64,000 bases of DNA from Candidatus Pseudobacter hemicellulosilyticus (GTDB taxonomy: Bacteria; Bacteroidota; Bacteroidia; Chitinophagales; Chitinophagaceae): positions 2,356,001-2,420,000 of the forward strand of contig CP119311.1 of assembly GCA_029202545.1 (NCBI GenBank). The letters run 5' to 3'. Shown piece after piece: positions 8,882 to 18,100 of this stretch. The position numbers and the translations under genes were made by a program. The notes beneath the pieces were generated by a model. That model was given only the letters and a program-made list of their open reading frames with translations, was not told where the DNA came from and searched no databases. Numbering within the stretch: position 1 is the first letter of the stretch; each line of letters begins with the position of its first letter.

Positions 8882-8932
8882 GTAACTGTGCCAATTTACT
8901 GGTAAGTGTGCAGTATTGCCGGGTAACTGTGC
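8882..8932. repeat. Repeat array B: three GTAAsTGTGC units upstream of LamG gene
   Basis: GTAACTGTGC (8882), GTAAGTGTGC (8902) and GTAACTGTGC (8923) are direct repeats spaced 20 and 21 bp, i.e. two helical turns. They begin about 34 bp upstream of the -7 element of the LamG gene and end against the terminator of the next operon. The layout is that of an activator or repressor site. The only other copy seen in the window is the weaker array at 7908-7958. Confidence 0.7.
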
Positions 8933-8965
8933 AAAAGAGATCAGCCTGGAAAGCTGATCTCTTTT
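8933..8965 (-). terminator. Terminator of the small membrane-protein pair
   Basis: AAAAGAGATCAGC (8933-8945) pairs perfectly with GCTGATCTCTTTT (8953-8965) around a 7-base loop. It lies 11 bp beyond the stop codon of the leftward gene at 8977. The short T-run in both senses suggests it can work in both directions. Confidence 0.75.
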
Positions 8966-8976
8966 AGGGAAGGGAG

Positions 8977-9384
8977 TTATGGGTGCTGTTCCAGTTTGTT
9001 GATATTGGCTACGGCTTCGGCAATTTTTGCTTTCTGGCGCGCCTTTCTCCTGCCGCGGAAAAAGAGGTACATATTCAGGAATAACATGAGGCCCAGGTAA
9101 ATGCTGAACCCGCCGATCTTGCTGCTGAGGCGTTCCAGCATGTTCTGCCCGCTGCTGATCTCGGCGGCAATGGTCATGATGAGCAGGGCAAAGCCCAGGT
9201 TCATGAGGTAGAAGCCCGTTTCAAAAAGCTTATTGGTGGAGAGGGCGATGTCTGCCTTTCCGTTGAAAATATCATACATAAAAACCTTGCTGTTCCGGAA
9301 GATAATATGGGCTACATACCAGGTGAGGAACAGGATGACGGGCAGGTAAATGAAATAAGCCATGAGGTTAAGAGACGTTTTCAT
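8977..9384 (-). CDS. Small four-helix membrane protein, paralogue of its neighbour
   Basis: A 135-residue protein of unknown function. Hydrophobic segments at about 8-28, 57-76 and 92-110 suggest three or four membrane helices, with a basic tail (FRGRRKARQKAK). It shares with the product of 9389-9748 the pattern RNS/G-K/R-x-Y/F-x-x-(D/N)-x-x-x-G-(D/K)-x-x-L...N-K/R-L-x-x-T-G-(F/Y)-Y-L-(M/L)-N-L-G, so the two arose by duplication. The start codon lies 4 bp after the stop of the upstream paralogue, which implies translational coupling. I do not recognise the family's function; similar paired membrane proteins occur in Bacteroidota. Confidence 0.75.
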   Translation of the reverse strand: MKTSLNLMAYFIYLPVILFLTWYVAHIIFRNSKVFMYDIFNGKADIALSTNKLFETGFYLMNLGFALLIMTIAAEISSGQNMLERLSSKIGGFSIYLGLMLFLNMYLFFRGRRKARQKAKIAEAVANINKLEQHP

Positions 9385-9388
9385 ACTG

Positions 9389-9748
9389 CTATATTTTATG
9401 GTGATGGGAGTGGTGAATATTTCTGCTGAGGAGCAGGATCACCAGCATATTGACATAGTGTACCAGCGCCAGGATCAGCATGATCCTGCCTACGCGGGTA
9501 CCAATGCCTGCCAGCGCCTGGGACCAGTTGTCAATGTTGGGCCAGTGATGGAGGGTGAGGGCTACATACCCCAGGTTCAGGAGGTAATAGCCGGTAAGCA
9601 GGAGCCGGTTGATAAAACCGGTCAGCCGCTCATCGCCCTCCAGCAGGTTGAGGATATAGATACGGCCGTTCCGGTAAAAAGAAAGACCTACATGCACAGT
9701 GATAAAATAAGTGGTGCCGAGATACAGGAGATAGGTGATGCTGTTCAT
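9389..9748 (-). CDS. Small membrane protein, first of a paralogous pair
   Basis: A 119-residue protein of unknown function with predicted membrane helices at about 5-23, 48-68 and 84-105 and a His-rich tail (IHHSHHHK). The central stretch TGYYLLNLGYVAL corresponds to TGFYLMNLGFALL in the neighbour. It is the first gene of a two-gene leftward operon with a good promoter at 9788-9818. The His-rich tail could bind metal, but that is only a compositional remark. Confidence 0.75.
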   Translation of the reverse strand: MNSITYLLYLGTTYFITVHVGLSFYRNGRIYILNLLEGDERLTGFINRLLLTGYYLLNLGYVALTLHHWPNIDNWSQALAGIGTRVGRIMLILALVHYVNMLVILLLSRNIHHSHHHKI

Positions 9749-9787
9749 ACCGGGTAGTTTTTAAGTGTTACAGGACCGGGAACAGCA

Positions 9788-9818
9788 CAAAGTTAGGATA
9801 AATATTGAAGTTTCAAAA
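9788..9818 (-). promoter_or_regulatory. Promoter of the paralogous membrane-protein operon
   Basis: On the minus strand TTTTG (9814-9818) is followed after 18 bases by TAACTTTG (9788-9795), an exact match to the Bacteroidota TTTG / TAnnTTTG promoter. The leader to the ATG at 9748 would be about 33 nt. Confidence 0.7.
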
Positions 9819-9847
9819 TATTCTGAAAATATAGTTTTGAAGAGAGG

Positions 9848-10081
9848 CTATAATTGCTTTTCTCCCGGTGCAGGCGGGGCAAAGTTGGCGGTGCTGAAGG
9901 AGTGGTACCGGTAAGTAGCGTCTATGGAGCGATGCCGGAAAGCGGCGCCCACCGAAGGCGCAATAAAAGCAAATGCCCGGACAACAGCTTCCTGGCTGTA
10001 GCGATAGTCAACCACCGACTGCGCTACGGTTGAAAGCTGCTGTACGGGCAATTCAGCTGCATGAAAACAGTCAATGGTCAT
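9848..10081 (-). CDS. Small hypothetical protein behind a TetR-like operator
   Basis: An open frame of 77 codons starting MTIDCFHAAELPVQQL. I do not recognise it. It has no signal peptide or membrane segment; the middle (VDYRYSQEAVVRAFAFIAPSVGAAFRHRSIDATYRYH, described here only as residues about 25-62 and rich in aromatic and basic residues) could fold. It may be a genuine short gene or the remnant of a larger one. Support comes from the clean intergenic position and from an inverted repeat plus promoter-like TACTTTG just upstream on the same strand. No other frame in this interval is open. Confidence 0.4.
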   Translation of the reverse strand: MTIDCFHAAELPVQQLSTVAQSVVDYRYSQEAVVRAFAFIAPSVGAAFRHRSIDATYRYHSFSTANFAPPAPGEKQL

Positions 10082-10115
10082 GACTGTTCATCGTTTGGTT
10101 AAGCAGTTAGTATTA

Positions 10116-10134
10116 GTCTACTAAATTGGTAGAC
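10116..10134. promoter_or_regulatory. TetR-like operator palindrome
   Basis: GTCTACTAAATTGGTAGAC is a 19-bp near-perfect inverted repeat (arms GTCTAC/GTAGAC, seven-base centre). On the minus strand it abuts TACTTTG at 10134-10140, a -7-like element, about 35-50 bp upstream of the ATG at 10081. Such arms are typical of TetR-family operators. No tetR gene lies in the window. The remaining 240 bp to the esterase start at 10375 show no gene. Confidence 0.5.
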
Positions 10135-10374
10135 AAAGTAAAAGCATTTTTGCCAACCGGCAAAACAAAAGCAGGAGGAAATTTTTGACAGCAAATCCCC
10201 CTGGTCAGAAAAGGGCATTGTCCGGCCACTGGAAAATACCTCCAGGTGCATGCAGGCTGGACAGGTCATGGTAGCGCTGTTATGCTAAAACAGTACACTG
10301 GTTTGCATAAATGGTATACCTTTTTCCCTGGCAAATACAATAATTTAGGCCCCATCTTTTATTCAACCACCGTC

Positions 10375-12393
10375 ATGAAACAATTGCTCCTGCCATCAGT
10401 AAGTCGCCCGTTATCTCTTTTGGGTGGCCTGCTGCTCCTTGTCCTGTCTGCTGCCGCACAGCAAAACGTACAACTGCCTTATTTCTTCAGCAATGATATG
10501 GTGCTGCAAAGACAGCAGCCCATCCGCTTCTGGGGTACAGCCCCTGCCAAAACAACCTTTAGTATCAGCTTTGCCGGTAAAAAACAAACCGTCAAAGCCG
10601 ATAACAAAGGCCAGTGGCAGGTCAGCTTTCCCGCCATGGAAGCTGGCGGGCCCTATAGCCTGTCTGTGCAGTCGGACAGCAGTTTTACCCTTTCCAATAT
10701 CCTGGTCGGGGATGTATACCTCTGCTCCGGTCAGTCCAATATGGAATGGAGTATGATCAAAACCTTTAACAGCGCTTACGAGCTGGCGCAGGCCAACTAT
10801 GAAGGCATCCGGTTTTTTACCACGCCCAGGATCCCTTCCTCCATCCCGCAGTCCAATACCCTGCCGGCCAACTGGAAGACCTGTACCTCCGAAAACGCCT
10901 GGGAGTTTTCCGCCGTGGCTTATTATTTTGCCCGTGACCTCTTTGAACGTTACAAGATACCCATCGGCATCATCCATTCTTCCTGGGGCGGAACGGCTTC
11001 AGAAGCCTGGACCAGCCTGCCGGCGCTGCAAGCGCATCCCGACTTCCAGCAAAAAGTCAACAGCCTGCTGGAGGCCAACCGGCAGGACAGCACCCTGGAC
11101 AAGCGCTACCAGCGCTACCTGGCAGCTCAGGAAAAGCTGCGCCAGGAAATGCTGCTGGCGGATCCCGGACTTGTCAATAATTGGGCAGCCCCGGCGTATA
11201 ACGATGCTGACTGGAAAACCATGCAGGCGCCCGGTTACCTGCCGCCTGCCGATTCCAGCTTCCGCGGCATTGTATGGGCCAGGAAAAAGATCTTCCTGCC
11301 TGCGTCTATGGCCAGTCGCGATCTGCGCCTTACCCTGGAACTGCTCATGGAGCGCAATACCACCTATATCAACGGCCAGGAAGTAGGGATGGTGAACTGG
11401 GGCGGCCGTTGCATTTACCGAGTACCCGCAACATGTCTGAAGGAAGGGGAGAATACCATTGCTATCCGCTTTGAGACCAGCAAGCTGACGGCCGGCTTTA
11501 ACGCCCTGGCTGCGGAAAATCTCTTCCTCACTGAACTGGCCAGCTCACCCACACCGCTCACGGTCCCGCTGGCGGGCGACTGGAAATACAAACCCTCCCT
11601 GCCCAGGCCGCAGGTTCCCTTACTGGCCGGCAGCTGGCCCAATTTTGCGGGCATACCGGCTTCTCTCTACAATGGCATGATAGCCCCTTTCACGCCCCTG
11701 GCGCTGAAAGGCTTCTGCTGGTACCAGGGCGAGGCCAATTCCGAAAGGGCTTACCAGTACCGCAGCATTTTCCCGCTGCTGATCCGCGACTGGCGTGCCC
11801 AGTGGAAACAGCCTGACCTGCCCTTCTTTTTTGTGCAGCTGACAGGATTTACGGGCATCACCAATCAACCCGTTGAACATCCCTGGGCCGAGCTGCGGGA
11901 AGCGCAGACCATGACCTTATCCACTCCGCGCACAGGCATGGCTGTTATTATTGATGTGGGTAACCCTTCTGATGTGCATCCCACCAGGAAAGCCATTGTA
12001 GGCAAGCGACTGGCTGCTGAAGCGGCTAAGCTCTTATACGGGGACAGCAGCGCACAAACCTCACCATTGTATAAAACGCATTCTATAAAAGGAGATAGTA
12101 TCCGCCTGCAATTCAGCAATGCGCTGCATGGCCTGGTAGCCCGGGGAAGCGGCGGCCCCAAAGGACTGGCCATTGCCGGTGCTGATCATCACTTTGTATG
12201 GGCCAGCGCCCGGGTAGATGGGAATGAGCTGGTGGTCTGGTCGCCCGAAGTGAAGCAACCTGTAGCCGTGCGGTATGCCTGGACCGGCAGCCCGGTTGAG
12301 AGCAATGGCGCCAACCTGTACAATACAGACGGGTTCCCGGTTTCGCCATTCCGCACGGACAACTGGCCCGGCATCACCGTGAACAAAAAATAA
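10375..12393 (+). CDS. Sialate O-acetylesterase, secreted
   Basis: A 672-residue exported SGNH-type esterase that removes O-acetyl groups from sialic acids or related glycans. A signal peptide covers about residues 1-24 (hydrophobic run ending SAAAQ). The nucleophile block GDVYLCSGQSNMEWSM has S121; the distal catalytic block PSDVHPTRK has D533 and H535. Between them, residues about 265-370 (NNWAAPAYNDADWK to NTIAIRF) form a beta-galactosidase-like galactose-binding insert, common in this family. The longer frame from 10246 is rejected: the ATG at 10375 opens directly on the signal peptide. TAATTTAG at 10341 may be the -7 element. It stands alone and ends at a bidirectional terminator. Confidence 0.92.
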   Translation: MKQLLLPSVSRPLSLLGGLLLLVLSAAAQQNVQLPYFFSNDMVLQRQQPIRFWGTAPAKTTFSISFAGKKQTVKADNKGQWQVSFPAMEAGGPYSLSVQSDSSFTLSNILVGDVYLCSGQSNMEWSMIKTFNSAYELAQANYEGIRFFTTPRIPSSIPQSNTLPANWKTCTSENAWEFSAVAYYFARDLFERYKIPIGIIHSSWGGTASEAWTSLPALQAHPDFQQKVNSLLEANRQDSTLDKRYQRYLAAQEKLRQEMLLADPGLVNNWAAPAYNDADWKTMQAPGYLPPADSSFRGIVWARKKIFLPASMASRDLRLTLELLMERNTTYINGQEVGMVNWGGRCIYRVPATCLKEGENTIAIRFETSKLTAGFNALAAENLFLTELASSPTPLTVPLAGDWKYKPSLPRPQVPLLAGSWPNFAGIPASLYNGMIAPFTPLALKGFCWYQGEANSERAYQYRSIFPLLIRDWRAQWKQPDLPFFFVQLTGFTGITNQPVEHPWAELREAQTMTLSTPRTGMAVIIDVGNPSDVHPTRKAIVGKRLAAEAAKLLYGDSSAQTSPLYKTHSIKGDSIRLQFSNALHGLVARGSGGPKGLAIAGADHHFVWASARVDGNELVVWSPEVKQPVAVRYAWTGSPVESNGANLYNTDGFPVSPFRTDNWPGITVNKK

Positions 12394-12464
12394 CGCTGTC
12401 GGGCAGGTAGTTGAAGCCTGTCCGGGGATCAGCTGCATGCCTATTGGTTCGTCCAAAAAATAAA

Positions 12465-12494
12465 AAAAGGCCATCTGACAACAGATGGCCTTTT
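12465..12494. terminator. Bidirectional terminator between convergent genes
   Basis: AAAAGGCCATCTG (12465-12477) pairs perfectly with CAGATGGCCTTTT (12482-12494), loop ACAA. A-runs on the left and T-runs on the right let it serve both the esterase gene and the cardiolipin synthase gene that converge here. Confidence 0.88.
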
Positions 12495-12512
12495 CAATAA
12501 GGTATAATTGCT

Positions 12513-13967
12513 TTACAGCAAAGGCGACAGCAGCCGCGCCACTTTCTCAAAGGCCTGCCTTCTATTGCTCCGGTTCCGCCATTCGTTCCTGTCTATTTCA
12601 TCAGCGTCTTCCAGGTCGCGTAGGAACACTTCGGTCAGCTGTGCGTTGAACTGGTGATCGTATACAATGGTGTTAAGCTCAAAGTTGAGGTCAAAGCTCC
12701 GGAAATCAATATTGGCCGAACCAACCATGCTGAGGGTATCATCTACGATGATGGTCTTGGCATGCACAAAGCCTTTCCGGTAGAGATAGACCTTTGCGCC
12801 GCAGTCCAGCAGGGCTTCATAATAGGATTGTGAGGCGGCATTCACCCAGATAGAATCTGAATAGCCGGGCACCAGGAGCCTTACGTCACAGCCGCTGAGC
12901 GCTGCTTTTTTAATAGCGTCGTTGATGGTATTGTTGGGAATGAAATAGGGCGTAGTGATATATACTTTCCTGTCCGCATTGGCGATGGCGGTAAAATAGC
13001 TGAGCATGATATCAGGCCGGGGGAAGTCCGGGCCGCTTACGGCTATCTGGGTCAGCATGGTGAAATCGGGGCCGCGCATGGGGACGGGGAACAGGGTGCG
13101 GTCAGGTGTGAGCTGCTGGCCGGAGCTGAAGTTCCAGTCGGTCAGGAAATGGTATTGCAGGTTCAGTACTGCCGGGCCTTCTACCAGGATATGGGCGTCC
13201 CGCCAGAACACCTGTTGCTTATCTTCCTGGTTGATGTATCTGTCAGATACATTGATGCCGCCTGTAAAAGCCTTTCTCCCGTCAATGATGATCAGCTTGC
13301 GGTGGTTGCGGTAGTTGAGGCGGCTGGCCAGGAAAACAAAATAGATCTTATAAAAAGGAAATACTTCCACGCCGGCGCTGGTCAGCTGGCGGATAAATTT
13401 TTTCTTGAGGCCATTGCTGCCAAAATCATCATAGATGAAACGGACCTTGACGCCTTCCTTTGCCTTGCGGATCAGGATATCCTTGATCCGGTTACCGATC
13501 TGGTCGTTCTCAAAAATATAGTATTGCAGGTGGATGCTGTCCTGCGCCTCTTCCAGGGCGTTGATCACGGCCGGGAATTTCTCTTCTCCGTTGGTGAGCA
13601 GGGTGACATGGTTAAGGGAGAGAAAGGACAGCGAGTCCCGGATCAGCAGGCGGGCCAGGCCGGCAAAATTGCCTACATCCGCATGGTGTGTCTGCAGGAG
13701 GCGCAGGGCTGATTCATCAATATCCTTCCGCAGGGCGTCCAGGGTCTTTTCATCTGTGATCAGCTTTTTATTATACATCCGCCGTTTGCGGTAATTGATC
13801 CCAAGGGAAAAATACACAATACTACCCACTACAGGAATGAAAATAGTGAGGATGATATAACTCCATGCCTTGGTGGCGTTCACGGTGTCGAAGATGATAC
13901 GGATCACGGTAAACAGCATCAGTGCATAAGCCAGTACCAGGAGTACGATCTCCGTTGTTAATTGCAT
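12513..13967 (-). CDS. cls: Cardiolipin synthase (phospholipase D family)
   Basis: A 484-residue membrane enzyme that joins two phosphatidylglycerol molecules into cardiolipin and glycerol. Two N-terminal membrane helices (about 5-25 and 34-54) precede two PLD domains. The HKD motifs are complete: H222, K224, D229 in RNHRKLIIID, and H402, K404, D409 in FVHAKTIIVDD, with trailing GGINVSDRYI and GSANIDFRS. Length is usual for ClsA types. It is the last gene of a leftward run after porP, 47 bp downstream of it, and may share its transcript. Confidence 0.95.
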   Translation of the reverse strand: MQLTTEIVLLVLAYALMLFTVIRIIFDTVNATKAWSYIILTIFIPVVGSIVYFSLGINYRKRRMYNKKLITDEKTLDALRKDIDESALRLLQTHHADVGNFAGLARLLIRDSLSFLSLNHVTLLTNGEEKFPAVINALEEAQDSIHLQYYIFENDQIGNRIKDILIRKAKEGVKVRFIYDDFGSNGLKKKFIRQLTSAGVEVFPFYKIYFVFLASRLNYRNHRKLIIIDGRKAFTGGINVSDRYINQEDKQQVFWRDAHILVEGPAVLNLQYHFLTDWNFSSGQQLTPDRTLFPVPMRGPDFTMLTQIAVSGPDFPRPDIMLSYFTAIANADRKVYITTPYFIPNNTINDAIKKAALSGCDVRLLVPGYSDSIWVNAASQSYYEALLDCGAKVYLYRKGFVHAKTIIVDDTLSMVGSANIDFRSFDLNFELNTIVYDHQFNAQLTEVFLRDLEDADEIDRNEWRNRSNRRQAFEKVARLLSPLL

Positions 13968-14014
13968 AAACTGACAGGGCTTTCGCGCCTAAGATAGGCA
14001 GATAAGTTGAAAGC

Positions 14015-15070
14015 TTAAAACGTTGGGCAAAGGGCTTGCCGTTTTTCACTGCCCCACTCATCGTAAAAGCCATTGGTCATGAGGGCAAATTCATAAGCCC
14101 CGCGACCATTGTTGTAATTTTTCAGGGCAGAAGTGGTGGCGTCATAGGTAAATGTCAGCCTGATATTTTTATACTGGAAACCTATCATGGGAATAAAAGC
14201 ATCGCCGGGGCGATAGTAAAGGCCGCCCATGACCTGCATTTCTCCATCGCCGGAGAGATTGTACTGGGCGTTGATGCCGCCTACCAGCTCTTCGGTCTTA
14301 GCCTGCTGGGAATAGTAGACCATGGGATTGACGATGACCCATTCGCTCAGCTTGATGCTGGCGTTGGCAAAAGCGGTATAGCGCATGGGGATGCGGGATT
14401 CCTCGTAGTTGGCCGCGTCCAGGGCAAAAAATGATTCCCGGGGGCGGTTGATATGCCAGGCGGATACGCCGCCATTGATATAGATCTTATCGGTGGGGAA
14501 GAAGGCGTAGTTAACGCCCATCTGCACATCGAAATAATTGATGCTGGGATTATCGATCACCACGCTGGTGGGCAGGTTGCCGTCAAAGAACCGGCCGTCA
14601 AACTGGTCGGGGAATTTGAGGGCTGATGTGTTGATGCGTTTGTTGGCCCAGCCGATATTGAAGCCGGCGGAGAGCAAGTGCGCTACGCCCAGCATCTGGT
14701 GATAGGCTACGGAACCATATACCTTGGTGGAAGTGAGGCCGCCGGAGCCGGCCTTATCGTGCAGGATCAAGCCGCCCACACCCAGCCAGCCACTGGCTAT
14801 CTGGTCGCGGAACAACTGGGCGTCACCCCAGATACTCATGGTCCTGTAGGGCTCGCTCATGATGGAAGACCACTGGTTACGGTAATTGGCCCCGATGCGG
14901 TAGTCGGCATCAGGAATAAAACCTGTATTGGCCGGGTTGGTGCTCAAAGGAGAGTTGAACCATTGCGAAAAATGCAGGTCCTGCGCCCGGACCGGGACTA
15001 CAGCCAGGCAGGCCAGCAATCCGGCCAGCAGGTAAAGGCCTTTACTATTTTTTGATCTCTGTACTAACAT
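14015..15070 (-). CDS. PorP/SprF family type IX secretion-associated outer-membrane protein
   Basis: A beta-barrel protein of 351 residues with a signal peptide ending VPVRAQ. The mature start DLHFSQWFNSPLSTNPANTG is a hallmark of the PorP/SprF family, as are NYRNQW and the glycine-rich strands near the C-terminus. Members sit in the outer membrane and are needed to display or attach particular type B CTD cargo. The gene directly follows (83 bp) a large PKD protein with a type B sorting domain, the expected partner. The ATG at 15070 is chosen because AAAGGGG lies 6 bases upstream; ATG 15076 and TTG 15094 are alternatives. Confidence 0.9.
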   Translation of the reverse strand: MLVQRSKNSKGLYLLAGLLACLAVVPVRAQDLHFSQWFNSPLSTNPANTGFIPDADYRIGANYRNQWSSIMSEPYRTMSIWGDAQLFRDQIASGWLGVGGLILHDKAGSGGLTSTKVYGSVAYHQMLGVAHLLSAGFNIGWANKRINTSALKFPDQFDGRFFDGNLPTSVVIDNPSINYFDVQMGVNYAFFPTDKIYINGGVSAWHINRPRESFFALDAANYEESRIPMRYTAFANASIKLSEWVIVNPMVYYSQQAKTEELVGGINAQYNLSGDGEMQVMGGLYYRPGDAFIPMIGFQYKNIRLTFTYDATTSALKNYNNGRGAYEFALMTNGFYDEWGSEKRQALCPTF

Positions 15071-15153
15071 AGTCATCCCCTTTAAAGTTACCAATTCACG
15101 ATAGCATCCGCAACGGCCTGCATCGATTTAACAAATCATCTGCTGGCTGATGC

Positions 15154-18100
15154 TTACCGGATGAGGGTGATATCGCCTGTTTTGCGATAGGTCCGTCCAT
15201 CTGTAAACACCACGTCAAGGGTATAGGTATATACCTCCATGGGTTGCAACTGCCCTTTAAAAGTGCCGTCCCATCCCTGGAGGCGATTGTTGGTCTCAAA
15301 TACTTTCTGTCCGCTGCGGTTATAGATCCGCCAGATCATGGTGCCAATACCAAACCCTTTCACCATAATGGTGGAGTTCTGTCCAAACCGGCCCGGTGTA
15401 AAGGCATTGGGCACATCCAGCAGCGGATCTATCAGTGATTCCACGTTGAGGTGTGCCGTGTCTGTACAACCGTACTGGTTGGTGGTGACCAGCATCACTT
15501 CAAAAGTGCCGGGTTCATTGTATTGGTGCATGACGGTATCGCTGTTCTGTTTGGTCCTTACTTCTCCATCGCCAAAGTCCCAGGCATAGGAAACGCCGCC
15601 GGTAGACAGGTTGGTGAAGATGGTGGGTCTGTTCACCTGCGGTGGTATGGGCGCTGCGCTCAACCCTGCTGTGGGCCTGGGGTTCACCGAAAGGATGAAG
15701 CTGGTATCATGGACCTTGTTGCAGGTAGTGCTGTCATAGGCCCGCAGCCGGACGGTATAAGTGCCTACACTGGTATAGGTATGCGTGGGGTTCTCCGCGG
15801 TGGATGTGCCGCCATCGCCAAAATCCCATTCAAAATCATGGCCGCCCAGTGACGTATTATTGAATATAGCTTCATAGGGAACGCAGCCGGCGCGTGGCGT
15901 CTGGAACTGTGCGCGTACGTTGGCCGCTATCCGCAGGCTAAGCCGGATGGTCTCGGGTGCATTACAATAGTTGGTGTCCATCAGGATCAGCTCCACGGGA
16001 TAGGTACCGGAAGCGGGGAAAGTATGCTGCTGATCGGCATCGCCGGCTTTTACCAGGGGTGAGCCATCGCCAAAATTCCAGGTAAAGCTGGTATCTGAGA
16101 AGGGCTTGGTGCCAGGCGCTACTGAAGTGTTCTCAAACAGGTAGGTGAGCGAGGTACAGGGCCCCAGTTTGGTAGCGGTGAAACCAATATCTGCCTTATC
16201 GGCCCGCACATGGATATTGATATAGGCGGTGTCCCGGATATTACAGCTGCTGGAGTCAACCGCTATCAGCCGTACGCGGTAAATACCCACAGCGCCGAAG
16301 GTGAAGCTGGTCTCATAACCGGGCTGGGTGAGGTCGGTGACCCCGTCGCCATCAAAATCCCATTCGTAGGATTTGGCATTGCGAACGGTATCGCGCAGCA
16401 CCACGGTAAAGGGAACGCAGCCGATGCTGTCCGGCACGCCATTGAAAAAGGATTTGGGACCGGAGGCCACGCCGGCGAAGTTGAATTCTATTTTAACGGC
16501 GGCCAGGTTACAGCCGGTGCTGCCGGTGCCGTTATCATAGGCCCAGGCCCCGCGGGTAGTAGGGAAGCGGGAAGTAATGGGATATGCCCTGCCGCCAAAA
16601 CAGTTGGCGCAGATGGCCTGGTAAATGACGCCCTGTTCATCATAACGGCTGGTGCCGCCATCCACGTGTTCGCCTTCGCCGCCATCCTGGCCAAAATAGG
16701 TGCCATAGAGAATATCTGCAGCATCGCGTTCAATGACGATGAAATAGAAATCACGGTCGTCCGTAGCGCCTTTGCGGGCATCTTTGAGTGGCATGCCTAC
16801 CAGCCGCCCCTGACCAAAGGGATTGCCGGTGGGTTCCAGCCAGCCGCCCCAGCCGGAGATATAGACGTTCTCACAGCGGTCTACCATGAAAGCTACGGGG
16901 GAGAGGTTGGGCCGGGTATCGCCATTGCCAAAAACAGTAGAGTATTCAAAACCTGAAAGGTCTTTGCGCAGCTTGGCCAGGAACTGGCTCGACTTCTCCA
17001 CATAAAAAGGCGCATTGACATGTGGCCAGGGCCTGGCGCTGTTGCCGCCCTGGGTGATGCCCATGATATAGGGATATTCATAACGGTCAAAGCGGATGCC
17101 GTAAATAGCATCATAATCAGGCGTACCGGTATAGGTCCATTTGAGGCGGGTGGCGCCATTGTTGGTGATCTGTGCAATAAAGCCATCGGCCCCGCCCTGG
17201 TTGCTGGTCTGGTATACACCGGATGTGCCGGTAATATTGGTGGAGAGGGTTGCGCCGGCCACATAGAGATCACCGGTAGTGGGATGAACGGCCAGCACAA
17301 AGGCGCCGTCGTCCCCATTACCACCCAGGAAGCTGCTCCAGATAAGGGTATTGCAGTCGGGGTTGATCTTCAGTACTACGCCATCCTGTCCGCCGCCGGG
17401 ATTAGGTTGAAAGACATTGCCTTTGATGGGAAACATACTGCTGCCGCTTACGGACTGGGTGGAGGCGGCTATATAAATATTGTTGGCCTTGTCAATGATC
17501 ACTTCACTGCGGGAGTCATCACCATAAAAACGCATGGTGGATTTGTTGGCGCCGCTGCCACCGCCGCCCTGGCGTTCCTCCACATTGATACAATCGGCCG
17601 ATGAGCCGCCGATCAGCATGGAGCCAATGATACCGGATCCGTTGGCATTGAGCTTGGTGACAAAGATATCAGCACTGCCGAGGCTTCCTTCTACCGCGGT
17701 ATTGGGAAAAGAGCGGGCGGAATAGGTGCGGCCCATGACAATCAGGTTGCCCTGCGGATCACAGATCAGGCTATGAGGATAATCATTGCCTGTACCACCC
17801 AGGTAGGTAGCCCACACGCGGCCGCCGGTGGGGGAGAATTTAAAGATGCCCACATCCGTGCCCTGGCCGGCGCCGCCATTATAGCTTTGGTCAAAAGCGC
17901 CGGGTGTGGTCTGGAAGCCGGCGCCAAAAACGATGCTGCCGGAGAACAGGGAGCCATCCGGCCCCGGTGTGGCCGTGAACCCGAATTCATTGGCTTTGCT
18001 GCCGGTAAAGGAAACAAAGACGATGGTGGGGTCAATGACCAGGGTGCTGTTGGGATCGTAATTGGCTACTTTGAATTTAATGGTGTTCTTATCGGTCTGC

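Noticed and set aside
10246..10374. 43-codon N-terminal extension of the sialate O-acetylesterase
   Set aside because: The signal peptide begins at the ATG at 10375 and the extension has no coding features.
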